Shown here piece by piece: positions 24,349 to 35,813 of a DNA stretch of 64,000 nucleotides. The DNA lies in the NCBI RefSeq assembly GCF_003255815.1, contig NC_037682.1, forward strand, positions 1,124,010-1,188,009, read 5' to 3'. The position numbers and the translations under genes are program-made. A model generated the notes under the pieces. The model did no database searches. It saw nothing but the letters and a program-made list of their open reading frames with translations, and was not told the DNA's origin. How positions within the stretch are numbered: the first letter of the stretch is position 1; each line of letters begins with the position of its first letter. This DNA comes from Theropithecus gelada (taxonomy: Eukaryota; Chordata; Mammalia; Primates; Cercopithecidae).

Positions 24349-24655
24349 CCGGGCGCGGTGGCTCAAGCCTGTAATCCCAGTACTTTGGGAGGCCGAGACG
24401 GGCGGATCACGAGGTCAGGAGATCGAGACCATCCTGGGTAACCCGGTGAAACCCCGTCTCTATTAAAAAATACAAAAAATTAGCCGGGTGAGGTGGCGGG
24501 CACCGGTAGTCCCAGCTACTTGGGAGGCTGAGGCAGGAGAATGGCGTAAAACCGGGAGGCGGAGCTCGCAGTGAACTGAGATCCAGCCACTGCACTCCAG
24601 CCTGGGCTACAGAGCGAGACTCTATCTCAAAAAAAAAGAAAAAAGAAAAAAAAAA
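24349..24655 (+). mobile_element. AluYR-type (cercopithecid)
   Basis: 'ggctcaagcctgtaatccca', 'gagatccagccactgc'; TSD atcagatgaa flanks it. Confidence 0.96.
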
Positions 24656-24989
24656 TCAGATGAAAAGAGGTATAACACAGAGACACCCAGAGCCCCAGAA
24701 ATGAGCAGCTTAGCCTGATTAGCGACAAAGAACTGAACAAACCCTGAAATAAGACGGCATCTCCACCCGCTCTATGAAGAAGTGAAAACAGTGATGCTAT
24801 CACAGGACCTGGACAACAGTGACTCTGCTGAGCTGTTAGTGGAAATTCAAGTTGAAAAAGCTTTTTTGATGACAATCTGGTCATGAATATACTTTGCAAC
24901 ACGCATTTCCTTTTTTACTTATTTTTGTTATTTTGTTTTTTCTTTTTCCAACATGCATTTCCTTTCTTTCACAAATTCCACATTGGGGG

Positions 24990-25284
24990 AATTTCTTTCT
25001 TTTTCTTTTTCTTTTTTTTTCTTTTGAGATGGAGTCTTGCTCTGTCTTCCAGGCTGGAGTGCAGTGGCACGATCTCGGCTCACTGCAAGCTCCGCGTCCT
25101 AGGTTCAAGTGATTCTCATACCTCAGCCTCCCGAGTAGCTGGGATTACAGGCGTGTGCCACCACATCTGGCTAGTTTTTATATTTTTAGTAGAGATGGGG
25201 TTTCGCCTTGTTGGCCAGGCTGGTCTCAAGCTCCTGGCCTCCAGTGATTCGCCTGCCTCCCAAAATGAGCCACCATGCCCAGCC
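24990..25284 (-). mobile_element. Alu
   Basis: Antisense, T/C-rich tail, loses 'agtgctgggattacaggc' near its 5' end. Confidence 0.94.
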
Positions 25285-25513
25285 ATGGGGGATTTTCCAC
25301 GTATGTAGAAAACATGAGGATGTTCATGGACCTGGCTCTCCCAGATGCTGGAACACAGACAGGCATGGCCATGCTCGTGATGTGCCAGTCAATGAAGACG
25401 CTACAAAGCAGCACTTACACAGTGCAGTCCCACAGAGAAAGCATGTAGGGAGGCGTGCTAAAAATCAAATGATGTGCCTTTAAGGTGGAAGCTTAAGAAA
25501 CAAAACAAAAAAG

Positions 25514-26006
25514 TAGCCCAGGAGCGGGGGCTCATGCTCCACTTTGGGAGGCCAAGGCGAGTGGATCCCCTGAGGTCGGGAGTTCGAGACCAGCCTGACC
25601 AACATGGAGAAACCCCGTCTCTACTAAAAATACAAAATTAGCTGGGTGTGGTGGTGCATGCCTGTAATCCCAGCTACTCAGGAGGCTGAGACAGGATAAT
25701 CACTTGAACCCAGGAGGCGGCCGGGCGTGGTGGCTCAAGCCTGTAATCCCAGCACTTTGGGAGGCCGAGACGGGCGGATCACGAGGTCAGGAGATCAAGA
25801 CCATCCCAACATGGGCTAACATGGTGAAACCCCGTCTCCACTAAAAAATACAAAAAACTAGCCGGGCGAGATGGCGGGCGCCTGTAGTCCCAGCTACTCG
25901 GGAGGCTGAGGCAGGAGAATGGCGTGAACCCGGGAGGCGGAGCTTGCAGTGAGCTGAGATCTGGCCACTGCACTCCAGCCTGGGCGACAGAGCGAGACTC
26001 CATCTC

Positions 26007-26037
<31 letters not shown>

Positions 26038-26135
26038 AATTGAACCCAGGAGGCAGAGGTTGCGGTGAGCCGAGATCGCGCAACTGCACTCGAGTCTGGG
26101 CAACAGGAGCAAAAACTCCGTCTCAAAAAAAAAAA
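25514..26135 (+). mobile_element. Old Alu interrupted by a younger Alu
   Basis: Left part to 25718, right part resumes at 26040 with the same 'ttgaacccaggaggc'. Confidence 0.93.
25719..26039 (+). mobile_element. AluYR-type nested in Alu
   Basis: Perfect 15-bp TSD ttgaacccaggaggc at 25704-25718 and 26040-26054; 'gagatctggccactgc'. Confidence 0.97.
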
Positions 26136-26298
26136 GAAACAAAACAAAAAATAAACGAGCAGGCTATCTGGAATTACTGGTCATTCTGTTTCTTCTCTTC
26201 TGCTTTATCTGTATTTTCTGGTCTTCCTGCACTAAACTTTTATTATACTGTTTACTTTTAGGTTCTACGGACCACCAACAAATGTGATTCTACTTTCT

Positions 26299-26558
26299 GG
26301 CTGGGCGCTGTGGCTCACGCCTGTAATCCCAGCACTCTGGGAGGCCGAGACAGGCAGATCACAAGGTCAAGAGATCGAGACAATCCTGGCTAACATGGTG
26401 AAACTCCATCTCTACTAAAAATACAAAAAATTAGTCGGGCGTGGTGGCGGGTGCCTGTAGTCTCAGCTACTTGAGAGGCTGAGGCAGGAGAATGGTGTGA
26501 ATCTGGGAGGCGGAGCTTGCAGTGAGCCAAGATAGCGCCGTCTTGAAAAAAAAAAAAA
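26299..26558 (+). mobile_element. AluY-type with right-arm 3' deletion
   Basis: Perfect TSD gtgattctactttc (26284, 26559); 'gatagcgccg' jumps straight to 'tcttgaaaa'. Confidence 0.96.
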
Positions 26559-26572
26559 GTGATTCTACTTTC

Positions 26573-28760
26573 CGTCTTTCACTGGGGTTGGGGGCAGCAA
26601 CAGGGGGAGCTGAACAACTACCATAGTCCAGCCAGGCTGTTAGTCCTTCATGAAGCTTCGGGACACTGCTGGGAAGAAGTTCTTGGCTAGTTTCACAGCT
26701 CTGGCAGCACAGACCCCTCTAGACCAGCTGAGGGGCCCACACAGCCTGGGCAGAGACAGAGACCTGAAAGGTGGGGAGCTCAGCCCAACCCACTACCCGG
26801 CAAGTGGGCACATGGCCTTCCCCTCAGGTCACAGGCTCCTGAGGATAAGGGAGCTCAGGCCCAAGAGGCTCCGGGAAGCCCAGCCAGGCAGGTGCACCTG
26901 TCAGAAGATGCTGCCAGAGGCAGGCCTACCATAGTGCCTACCCTCCTACCCAAAAGACTTCCTGGCCAGGAACCCGTTTTCACTCCCTCTGAAACCGTCC
27001 CCTTGACCCACTTCCTTCTGCAGAGGCACACACTGTCCCACTTTGCCCTGTCTCTTCCCTGGGTGAGACTGGTGCTCCTGGTGCAGACTGAGGGGACTGT
27101 GGCTGCTCCCGGGCAGGGATTTTGCATGCTTTGGTACCCAATACACCCACAACACACCTGCGTGGGAAGAACACGGTCCTAGAGCAAGGTCAACCAGTGA
27201 AGCTCCCCCACCTAGGAGGCAGGGAGCCACAAGACAGCCTGACCTGCACGCTTATGGGGAGTTAGGAAGGGAACTCACAGGGCAAGCACAGCAGCACCTG
27301 GTACATGGAGCCACAGGCAAAACAGTGAGTGCTTGAACAGCCACGGCAGTTCCGAGGGCTGTGCAGAGGGAATAAGGCGGCCCAGGCACAGACCACCACC
27401 CTGTGCCCCAACGCCCAACCTCTCCAGCCCCTCTCCTCAGTGACACATCCCAGAATCACAACCAAGGGCAGCAGCCTGCTGTCACCTGCCCCTAGCCCCA
27501 CTATCTTTCTGCTGCAGCTAAGGCTTGGTCTGAGTCAGCAACAGCCCCAGGGAAGGAGGGGAGGGTTCTGGCCATGGCACAGGGAAGACGGCCCAGAATC
27601 ACTTGCCTGGCCAGGCTGAAACGGCGGCTGCCTCAGTTCCCAAGCACCCAGTCTTTGACCCCAGCCCATTCCATGACCACTGGCTCCTTCTCTGTCTTCT
27701 GGGTGGAAATCTGGGTCAGGGACGAAGGAAAGGAAGGAAAAACCAAATGGGTGGTTCTCCAGGGGACTGGCTCAGGAGTAATTTGAGGGCACACTCAGGT
27801 ACTAAATGACCAACCACTATGGGGCTGGGTCTCTGCCCCTACCTGCCGTCCTGTAGATCTGAAACAGGGCCACTGTCCACCCACCTAGAGGCCCCTCTGC
27901 CTATGACCTCCCTGCCCCCCAACCTATGATTTCACACTTCAGGGAAGGAAGAGGAATGGGTGGAAGAGGAAGAGTACTGTCAGCATGTGTCCAGCAGAGG
28001 GGGCACTAGGAGAACCTGACTGAGCACCAGGCCAGGGCCGGTACTGCCCCTGTCCACTCACACTCAGCTTGCCAGCTTAGTGATGAAGTGCTCGGATACA
28101 GGCTGCTCACAAATGCTAGGCTGCTTCTCTGACTTGCCATGGAACTTTCCAGACAACCGCCCCAGGGAGATGGTGTGTGTGATGCGTGAGGGATGCTCAC
28201 ACTGCAACCAGGTCCTTGTCTGGGCTTTGGTACCTCCCCGGCTCCCCACTGCTCACCGGCCGCTCTGCTCTGAGGCCTGTGAGGACACCCTCCATCATGC
28301 TCTTCACGTAACACAGACTCCCAGGCTCGCACACACTTTGTTCCTGCATCAAAACGTGTTTCTTCCCCAAATGCCAATGAACTTCCCTTGGGCAGAACGG
28401 CCCCGCACACAAAGGGAATGTGGGGTGTTATGAAGAGGCACAGGCCCCGCCCCTGGTCACCCAAAGCGGTCCCAGAAATCATTCTGTAACAAGCTAAGGT
28501 GGAGCGCTACTGCTCCCACTTTCCTGCACTCCCAGTCTGTAGGTCCAGGACCTCCTCGGTGGTGTTGATGGAAAGGATGGGAGTCACAGCAGTGGCTTTC
28601 CAATGCTTTTCATGGAGACCAGCAGTAAGAAATGCACTTTACATCACAGCCCAGCACACGTGGATGTCATGTGTGCACATGTGTAAAGCGACAGCAGCCA
28701 ATCAGAGCTAACTCCATTCTGTGATGGACACACTGACAACTCCTATTCTATTGTGTTTTG
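26573..28760. other. CHID1 5' intron, unique sequence
   Basis: No exon with convincing coding or splice context and no young repeat; possible alternative leader exons cannot be excluded by eye. Confidence 0.5.
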
Positions 28761-28761
28761 A

Positions 28762-28872
28762 AGAACTGGTGCATGGTGGCTCCGGCCTGTGACCCTAGCA
28801 CTTTGGGAGGCCAAGAGTTCTTGACTGGTTTTGGCAACAAAGCAAGACCTGGTCTCTACAAAAAATATTTTT
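28762..28872 (+). mobile_element. Alu left-arm fragment
   Basis: 'tgcatggtggctccggcctg' to 'tggtctctacaaaaaatatt'. Confidence 0.8.
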
Positions 28873-28874
28873 CT

Positions 28875-29129
28875 GCCGGGCGGATCACCGCATCAGGAGT
28901 TCAAGACCAGCCTGGCCAACATGGTGAAACCCAATCACTAAAAAAGATTTTAAAAATTAGCTGGGTGCAGTGGTGTGCGCCTGTACTCCCAGCTACTCGG
29001 GAGGCTGAGGCAGAAGAATCCCTTAAACCCAGAAGCGGAGGTTGCAGTGAGCTGAGATCGCACCACTGCACTCCAGCCTGGGCGACAGGGTGAGACTTTG
29101 CCTTAAAAAAAAAAAAAAAAAAAAAAAAA
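28875..29129 (+). mobile_element. Alu with deletion near 5' end
   Basis: 'gccgggcggatcaccgcatc' lacks about 40 bp of the left arm. Confidence 0.93.
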
Positions 29130-29134
29130 TTCTT

Positions 29135-29195
29135 AGCTGGGTGCGCTGGCGCACACCTGTGGTCCCAAGTAGCTAGGAGGCTGAGAGCTAGCACA
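29135..29195 (+). mobile_element. Alu right-arm fragment
   Basis: 'agctgggtgcgctggcgcac' to 'gctaggaggctgagag', at the edge of the CpG island. Confidence 0.75.
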
Positions 29196-29559
29196 GGAAG
29201 TCGAGGCGGACGGGCGGGCGGGTCACCCTCCAGTTCGGACAGTCAGCAATGGAAGCTTCAAGGTTTGGGGCTGAACCAAGGGTGGGATCCGGTCTGACGC
29301 GCCCGCCTTTCACGGGGACCGCGTACCCCTCACTGGGAGGGCAGCCCGCCTGGAGCCCTCCTGCCGCTGCTCCCCCTGGGGGTCCTGGGGACCCAATGGC
29401 CACCACTTTGCCACACGAGCCGCGCGCTCACACACTCCTCACCCGCCGGCCACATCCCGTCTGCGCACTCAGGCCCCTTCCACCAGCGCGCCTCGCTCTC
29501 AGGCTCGCTCGCCCTAGCGCACGCGCTCCACCTCCCACTCGCGGTTCCCCCGACACGCG

Positions 29560-29690
29560 CCCCCGTCCACACTCGCCCTCCACCCCCGCCCTCGCTCACC
29601 CTCGCACGCACAGCAACCTTCTCTCACCCTCGTTCACCCTCGCCCTCACACCCTCTCACACGCCCCCTCACACACTCGCTCTCACGCGCC
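29560..29690. repeat. CT/CA-rich low-complexity tract in CpG island
   Basis: Irregular CACCCTCGCCCTCACACC repeats next to the CHID1 promoter. Confidence 0.7.
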
Positions 29691-29823
29691 CGCGCGGCGT
29701 CGCTCGCGACCCCACGCCCGTCCCGCCCGGGGCCGAACCTCGCTGCCCGGCGCGCCCACTTCGCGAAAGGGAAACTGAGGCGTGCAAGGAGGAGGAGCAG
29801 GTCCCGGCCGCCGCGGGGCTCAC

Positions 29824-29900
29824 CTGCATGTCAGGGAGGCCTGACGGCCACACACTCACAGCCGGAAGACGCTCCAGCGCGCCGGAAGTCCCGCCCCAGG
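29824..29900 (-). other. CHID1: CHID1 exon 1 (noncoding 5' leader), TSS approximate
   Basis: The strong minus-strand donor CAG|gtgagcc has its exon edge at 29824, inside a CpG island and upstream of the first coding exon. The transcription start is a guess near 29880-29900, downstream of ETS-like and GC-box sites. An alternative donor, GGCT|gtgagtg, lies about 35 nt upstream. The last six exon bases are ATGCAG, which open a short upstream reading frame (see findings). Confidence 0.6.
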
Positions 29901-30649
29901 CGCTCGCGCGCCGCCGCCGCGCACGGCATGCTGGGACGGAGAGGGGCTGGGCCGGGAGTGGGGATGGGCCGGGGCGGGGCCGGAGGCCGGGCCAGGCGCG
30001 TTCACCTTGAGCCCCTCTAGTGCTCGCGCTGGAGCCGGCTCCCAGGTTCCCGGCCCAGGGGGCACTAGGTTCCCAGCGCCACGGCTCCTGGGCAGTCCTG
30101 GTGCCCACGGCGTGGGGCCGCACGGGGCCTCGGGCTCCAGGGCCTCTGCCCTGCTGGGCGGTGCCGGGAGAACCCCGCGGTGGGCTCCGCCCCGGCACAC
30201 TCCTCCCGGAACCCGGAGTCCCCCCAAACGCCGCCTGGGTGGGCCATCTCCATCCCCAGGCCGATGGCGCCCGAGACGCAGTCTCCAGCGGGGACGGCCC
30301 GAAACGCGCGCTCTCTCGGTCCGCAGCCCCGCCTTGCACATTGCACAAGCCGGAGCCCCGGGAGGCAAACCGAGTTCCCGACTCAGCCGCTCGTGCTTGG
30401 ATGATCGCGCGCGTGGCCAGCACTTTCGGTAACCGCGCATTCTACGCGGCACAGGCTGTCCGACCGCCACACCCAGCCCTAGCCGTTCCCAGCGGAGTTT
30501 CCTGCAGAAAACCGCACGGCCGGGCCCCACCCTGCCCCGCTCTGCCGTTCCCGGGGCGCGCGTGGGCTCCGAGACACCCGGCACGGCTGCTTCCCCATTT
30601 CTGCTGCTTGGGAGCTTTCTGCTTAAACTAAGCTTTGTTCTTTCTTTCT

Positions 30650-30957
30650 TTTTTTTTTTTTTTTTTTTTTTTTTGAGACGGAGTCTTGCTCTGTGCCCCA
30701 GGCTGGAGTGCAGTGGCGCGATCTCGGCTCACTGCAAGCTCCGCCCCCCCGGGTTCACGCCATTCTCCTGCCTCAGCCTCCCAAGTAGCTGGGACTACAG
30801 GCGCCCACCACCTCGCCCGGCTAATTTTCTTGTATTTTTAGTAGAGACGGGGTTTCACCGTGTTAGCCAGGATGGTCTCGATCTCCTGACCTCGTGATCC
30901 GCCCGTCTCGGCCTCCCAAAGTGCTGGGATTACAGGCTTGAGCCACCGCGCCCGGCC
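30650..30957 (-). mobile_element. AluYR-type (cercopithecid)
   Basis: TSD tgttctttctttct at 30636 and 30958; 'aggcttgagccaccgcg'. Confidence 0.97.
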
Positions 30958-31329
30958 TGTTCTTTCTTTCTAGTCACGTTTCCTTCTTTCCCTTCCCGGT
31001 ATTTTCTGCCCACGCCTTTCCTAGAAGGGGCTGGGGGCTGCATGCAGTGCGAGTCACGTCCCCCACCAGCTGTGGGCTTTCACCCAGCTCAGCACTCGCT
31101 CTCAGCAAACGGCTTGGATGGTGGCCTGACACCTGACCTTTGGGGGTGAAGACCTAAAGTCGGCAGAGCTCTGGAAAGGGTCCCAGTAAGCTATGGCGGG
31201 TGTCCTCAGGGACATATGCGCAGTCCTCGCAATGCTAAGGAGGCCATGCAACTTCTCTTAGGAAAGGCGCTTAGCCATTTTAGGATCACATTGAGGTCAG
31301 AGGTCTTTGGCGCTAAAGAATTGCAGAAT

Positions 31330-31620
31330 AGATTGGGAGCCACCGCCTTTAATCCCAGCACTTTGGGAGGCCAAGGCGGGTGGATCACTTCAGGTCAGGA
31401 GTTCGAGACCAGCCTGGCCAACAGGGTGAAACCCTGTCTCTACTAAAAATACAAAAATTAGTCAGGCATGGTGGCGCATGCCTGTAATCCCAGCTGCTGG
31501 GGAGGCTGAGGCAGGAGAATTACTTGAACCTGGGAGGCAGAGGTTGCAGGGAGCAGAGATCACTCTGCACTCCAGCTTGGGTGATAAAGTAAGACTCAGC
31601 CTCAAAAAAAAAAAAAAAAA
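31330..31620 (+). mobile_element. Alu with short 5' truncation
   Basis: Perfect TSD aaagaattgcagaat (31315-31329, 31621-31635). Confidence 0.96.
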
Positions 31621-32044
31621 AAAGAATTGCAGAATCTACTTAGGGTTCACTCTGGGCCAGAACTACAGACCCCAAGAGCAGATGGGAGGATAGGAAGCCC
31701 CCAGCTAGGCCCCTCTGCAGAGCTCCCACCCGGTCGGGTTCCTGGGGGAGTCTTGTCAGTTGCCAGCACAAAGTGGTCCGCCTCCCAAACTGCATAGTTT
31801 GTGCCAGTGGGCCCTGTGTACCTGGATTGAAAACTGACTTCTTTAGGTGGGCACCCATCTTTTAGCCTCAGGAAGATGTTGAATGAGACATACCAAGGTT
31901 TAAGAGACTCAGAACCAAAGTGTTAGCATTCCTGTATTAAGTGAAACTTGAACACATTTCGTATTTTATGTTTTTGGAACATCTAAGATAACTTGCAGTT
32001 CACCACGTTTACATTTTGAATCTGTTAACTTGTATGAGTTTTTA

Positions 32045-32126
32045 GCTGGGTGTAGTGGCTGACCCCTGTAATCCCAATGCTTTGGGAGGCCAAGGCAGGA
32101 AAATCGCCCCCACTCCAAAAAAAAGT
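32045..32126 (+). mobile_element. Alu 5' fragment
   Basis: 'agctgggtgtagtggctgac' to 'caggaaaatcgcccc'. Confidence 0.8.
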
Positions 32127-32135
32127 ATTACAATG

Positions 32136-32273
32136 AAACAGGGTTTCACTCTGTCACTCAGGCTGGAGTGCAGTGGATCATGGTTCACTGCAGCCTCCAC
32201 CTCCTAGGCTTAAGCAATCCTCCTGCCTCGGCCTCCCCAAATGCTGGAATTATAGACATAAGCCACCTCACTA
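32136..32273 (-). mobile_element. Alu fragment
   Basis: Antisense single-arm piece next to a sense fragment (head-to-head). Confidence 0.85.
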
Positions 32274-32395
32274 CGCCAATGCATGAGTTACTGAAGCGCC
32301 CAAGATTCTGTTGTCAACTCAGACAACCTAAAGCATGCAAAAAACCTAAAGCATACAAAAAGGAGTGAAAAGAGACTTCATTTATAAATTGTTTG

Positions 32396-32848
32396 GGCCG
32401 GGCGCGGTGGCTCAAGCCTGTAATCCCAGCACTTTGGGAGGCCGAGACGGGCGGATCACAAGGTCAGGAGATCGAGACCATCCTGGCTAACCCGGTGAAA
32501 CCCCGTCTCTACTAAAAAATACAAAAAACTGGGGCCGGGCGCGGTGGCTCAAGCCTGTAATCCCAGCACTTTGGGAGGCCGAGACGGGCGGATCACGAGG
32601 TCAGGAGATCGAGACCATCCTGGCTAACACGGTGAAACCCCGTCTCTACTAAAAAATACAAAAAACTAGCCGGGCGCGGTGGCGGGCGCCTGCAGTCCCA
32701 GCTACTCGGGAGGCTGAGGCAGGAGAATGGCGTGAACCCAGGAGGCGGAGCTTGCAGTGAGCTGAGATCCGGCCACTGCACTCCAGCCTGGGTGACTGAG
32801 CAAGACCCCGTCTCAAAAAAAATAAAAAAAATAAATAAATAAATAAAT
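32396..32848 (+). mobile_element. Three-arm AluYR (extra left arm)
   Basis: Left arm 32396-32531 is followed at once by a complete Alu (32533-32820). A single TSD-like ataaattgtttg flanks the whole, so it behaves as one insertion. Confidence 0.85.
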
Positions 32849-32929
32849 TGTTTGAAATGTTGAAAATTGCTTAATTGAGTTTGTAGATGGGACCAAATAT
32901 TATGCAGAAGCCCCTTTAAAGTGGCCACA

Positions 32930-33219
32930 GGCCGGGCGGGGTTGCTCACACCTGTAATCCCAGCACTTTGGGAGGCCGAGGTGGGCGGATTGCCTGAGCT
33001 CAGGAGTTTGAGACCAGCCTGGGCAACATCTCTACTAAAATACAAAAAATTAGCTGGGCTTGGTGATAGGCACCTATAGTCATAGCTACTTGGGAGGTTG
33101 AGGTGTGAGAATCGCTTGAACCGGGGAGGTAGAGAATGCAATGAGCCGAGGTTGAGCCACTGCACTCCAGCCTGGGCAACAGAGTAAGAATGTTTAAAAA
33201 AAAAAAAAAAAAAAAAAAA
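32930..33219 (+). mobile_element. Alu
   Basis: Diverged dimer with 25-A tail. Confidence 0.95.
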
Positions 33220-33532
33220 GGCTGGGCACAGTGGCACATGCCTGTATTGCCAGCACTTTGGGAGGCCAAGGCAGGCGGATCACTTGATCTCGGATTACCT
33301 GAGCTCAGGAGTTCGAGACCAGTCTGGGCAACATGGTGAAACCCCCCTCTCTACTAAAAATACAAAAAAATTAATCGGGCATGGTGGTGTGCACCTGTAA
33401 TCCCAGCTACTCGAGAGGCTGAGGTAGGAGAATTGCTTGAACCTGGGAGGTGGAGGTTGCAGCGAGCTGAGATTGCGCCGTTGCACTCCAGCCTGGGTGA
33501 CAGAGCAAGACTCTGTCTCCAAAAAAAGAACA
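33220..33532 (+). mobile_element. Alu with small internal duplication
   Basis: 'cggatcacttgatctcggat' then 'tacctgagctcagg' repeats the same segment; inserted in the A tail of its neighbour. Confidence 0.95.
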
Positions 33533-34913
33533 AAAGTGACTATAAAGTCTTCTAGGCTTACAAAGGGATTAATAGGGGTTTGTAAAATTGAACTTAACAG
33601 GTTAATAAATTGGGTTTTGAATTTATAACTTCAATGTATTGAAATTAAATTTTAATAAATCAAATCCTCACTGTTGAAATGTAATGTAAATCCAAGCATA
33701 ACCACCTTGCCCAGGCACTAAACCAGCCCTCAGCCCCCCATTCCTAGCCCTCCCTACCAGGGGTGGGTGTGGGGTGCTCTGGCGGAGGTCCAGGCTCTGC
33801 CCTGTAGGCCCAGGTCTGACCTGCCCTGAAGCCCTCCTGCTTGCCCACGGCCTGTCTGCAGTGGGCATAGGGGGACAGAGGAGGGCAGGGGCAGCCCGGT
33901 GGGGTGAGGAGGCCTGTAGAGATGAGTGTTTTTGTTGCTGACTGGATCCCTGGCTCCTGCTTTGGGAGACCCCATGCCTTACCTGGCATGTTCCTGGGTC
34001 CCCAGCCTGAGGATGCCTCTCAGAGACATCCTCAAAAGCACTGGAAGGCTGGGAGTGGTGGTTCATGCCTGTAATCCCAGCGCTCTGGGAGGCTGATCAC
34101 TTGAGCCCAGGAGATCAAGGCTGCAGTGAGCCGTGATTGCACTGCTGCACTCCAGCCTGGGCGACAGACAGGACCCTGTCTCCAAAAAAAAAAAAAAAAA
34201 AATTACTCGCACCTGGTTGTTGGAGGTGCCTGGTGGCTGTGAGGTCTTTGGGGCTGGGTTTTTGTCTTCCCTGAACTGGCCAGTGCTCCTGGGTGGGGTC
34301 GCAGGCAGCTCTGGGCGACTCCTCATTTGCAGAGTCAGCACAGGCAGGGCCCTTCTCGACAGTGGCAGCCTCGTGACTCTGTCCTGTTCTAACTAAGAGA
34401 CCTTGGCCTGGGTCACCCAGAGGGCAGGACCTGGGCCACCATTGCTGACCGTGTCCTGTCACTCCTAGGCCTTGAAACATTCCAGTTTAGAGACCGGAAG
34501 CCCAGGAAGAGAAGGACACACACCAGCACTCCCTGCTGCCGAGCCCTCCCCACCTGTGGACGGAGACATCCTCTCTGGGTGCTGGGATAAGCAAATCCAG
34601 GGCCAGCAGGAGGGAGAAGTGGCATACTCACGCCCAGCGGAAGCTTCTGGATCCAATGCCAGAGCCAGCACAGCAGATCTCTGTCTGTGTCCCACGTGTG
34701 GGCCCCTGTTGGCCTGGCCAGCCCTGGCCAGTGACAGTTGCGTGTAGGTGTCTGGTTGGCTGCTAGGCTGATGCTGAGCCCTGAGGCGGGCATATGTGGT
34801 GGTACATGGCCCTAGCTGTGTGTATTTGCCTTTTGCAAAGGGCTGTGCATCATGGCATCATTGTGGGTTTCATGCTTCTCTCTATCACACAGCCAACTTA
34901 AAGTACCGCAAGC
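33533..34913. other. Intergenic sequence with one Alu monomer
   Basis: AT-rich to 33.68 kb, then GC-rich unique sequence; the only repeat seen is the monomer at 34048-34202. Confidence 0.5.
34048..34202 (+). mobile_element. Alu monomer or internally deleted Alu
   Basis: Only one arm's worth of sequence plus A tail. Confidence 0.9.
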
Positions 34914-35218
34914 TGGCCGGGTGTGGCGGCTCACATTTTGGGAGGCTGGGAAGGGCAGATTGCTTGAGCCTCAGGAGTTTGAGACCAGCCTGGACAACGT
35001 GGTGAAACCTCGCCTCTACAAAAACATTTATAGATTAGTTGGTCCTGGTGGTGCATATCTATAGTCCCAGCTCCTTGGGAGACTGTGTGGGAGGGTCATC
35101 TGAGCCCAGGGAAGTGAAGGCTGCAGGGAGCTGTGATCACGCCACTGCACTCCTGCCCAGGTGACAGAGCCAGACCCTGTCTCAAAAAAAAAAAAAAAAA
35201 AAAGAAAAAAAAAAGAAA
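34914..35218 (+). mobile_element. Alu (old)
   Basis: Lacks 'cctgtaatcccagc' in the left arm. Confidence 0.94.
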
Positions 35219-35385
35219 AACTCTGAAAGCAAAGGGGAGGGGCTGGCTGCCTGGCCTTGATGAGGTCAAGAGGTAGCATTTCTCCACAGTGGTGGGTTGA
35301 ATGGCAGCCCCCGAAAGCTTCTCTAAGTCCTCGCCCCCATACCCATGAATGCAACCGTGCAACTGTATCTAGAAATAGGATCTCA

Positions 35386-35699
35386 GCTGGGCGCAGCGGC
35401 TCACACCTGTAATCCCAGCACTTTGGGAGGCTGAGGCAGGTGGATCACCTGAGGTCAGGTGTTCAAGACCAAGCCTGGCCAACATGGTGAGACCCCATCT
35501 CTACTAAAAATACAAAAATTAGCCGGGCATGGTGGCATGCACCTGTAGTCCCAGCTACTCCAGAGGCTGAGGCAGGAGAATCCCTTGAACTTGGGAGGTG
35601 GAGGCTGCAGTGGGCTGAGATTGCAACACTGCACTCCAGCCTGGGAGACAGAGTGAGACTCTTGTCTCAAACAACAACAACAACAACAACAACAACAAA
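35386..35699 (+). mobile_element. AluS-type in MLT1
   Basis: Perfect 15-bp TSD tagaaataggatctc (35370, 35700). Confidence 0.97.
35668..35699. repeat. (CAA)n microsatellite at Alu tail
   Basis: About nine CAA units replace the poly(A) of the Alu at 35386. Confidence 0.95.
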
Positions 35700-35813
35700 T
35701 AGAAATAGGATCTCTGCAGAGGTAACCAGGGTGAGGGTCTTGGGATGAGATCATTCTGGATATAGGGTGGGCCCTAAATCCATTGACAGGGGTCCTTGTA
35801 GGAAGAGAAGGAA

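Larger units (their letters stand above)
23420..24895 (+). mobile_element. Ancient LINE-1 ORF2/3' relic, broken by Alus
   Basis: The 23.42-23.73 kb piece contains 'gggtagagaaggcttttcc', 'aaaaaatatttggaacatac' and 'aaatctcacaaatcaag', typical of the ORF2 end of L1M elements. 24.66-24.90 kb continues it more weakly. A possible further tail lies at 25.29-25.51 kb. Confidence 0.5.
29200..30600 (-). promoter_or_regulatory. CHID1: CHID1 CpG-island promoter
   Basis: The GC- and CpG-dense block surrounds exon 1 and has no TATA box. Visible candidate sites are two ETS cores CCGGAAG (29862-29868, 29882-29888), GC boxes (GGGCGGGGCC near 29970), and GCATGCTGGGA at 29926-29936, which resembles the core of the ZNF143/SBF motif in reverse. 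The long open frames on both strands here come from GC richness, not from proteins. Confidence 0.8.

Noticed and set aside
29249..30010. 253-codon plus-strand frame and 242-251-codon minus-strand frames over the CHID1 CpG island
   Set aside because: Stops are rare in CpG-rich DNA; frames overlap on both strands, are low complexity and resemble no protein.
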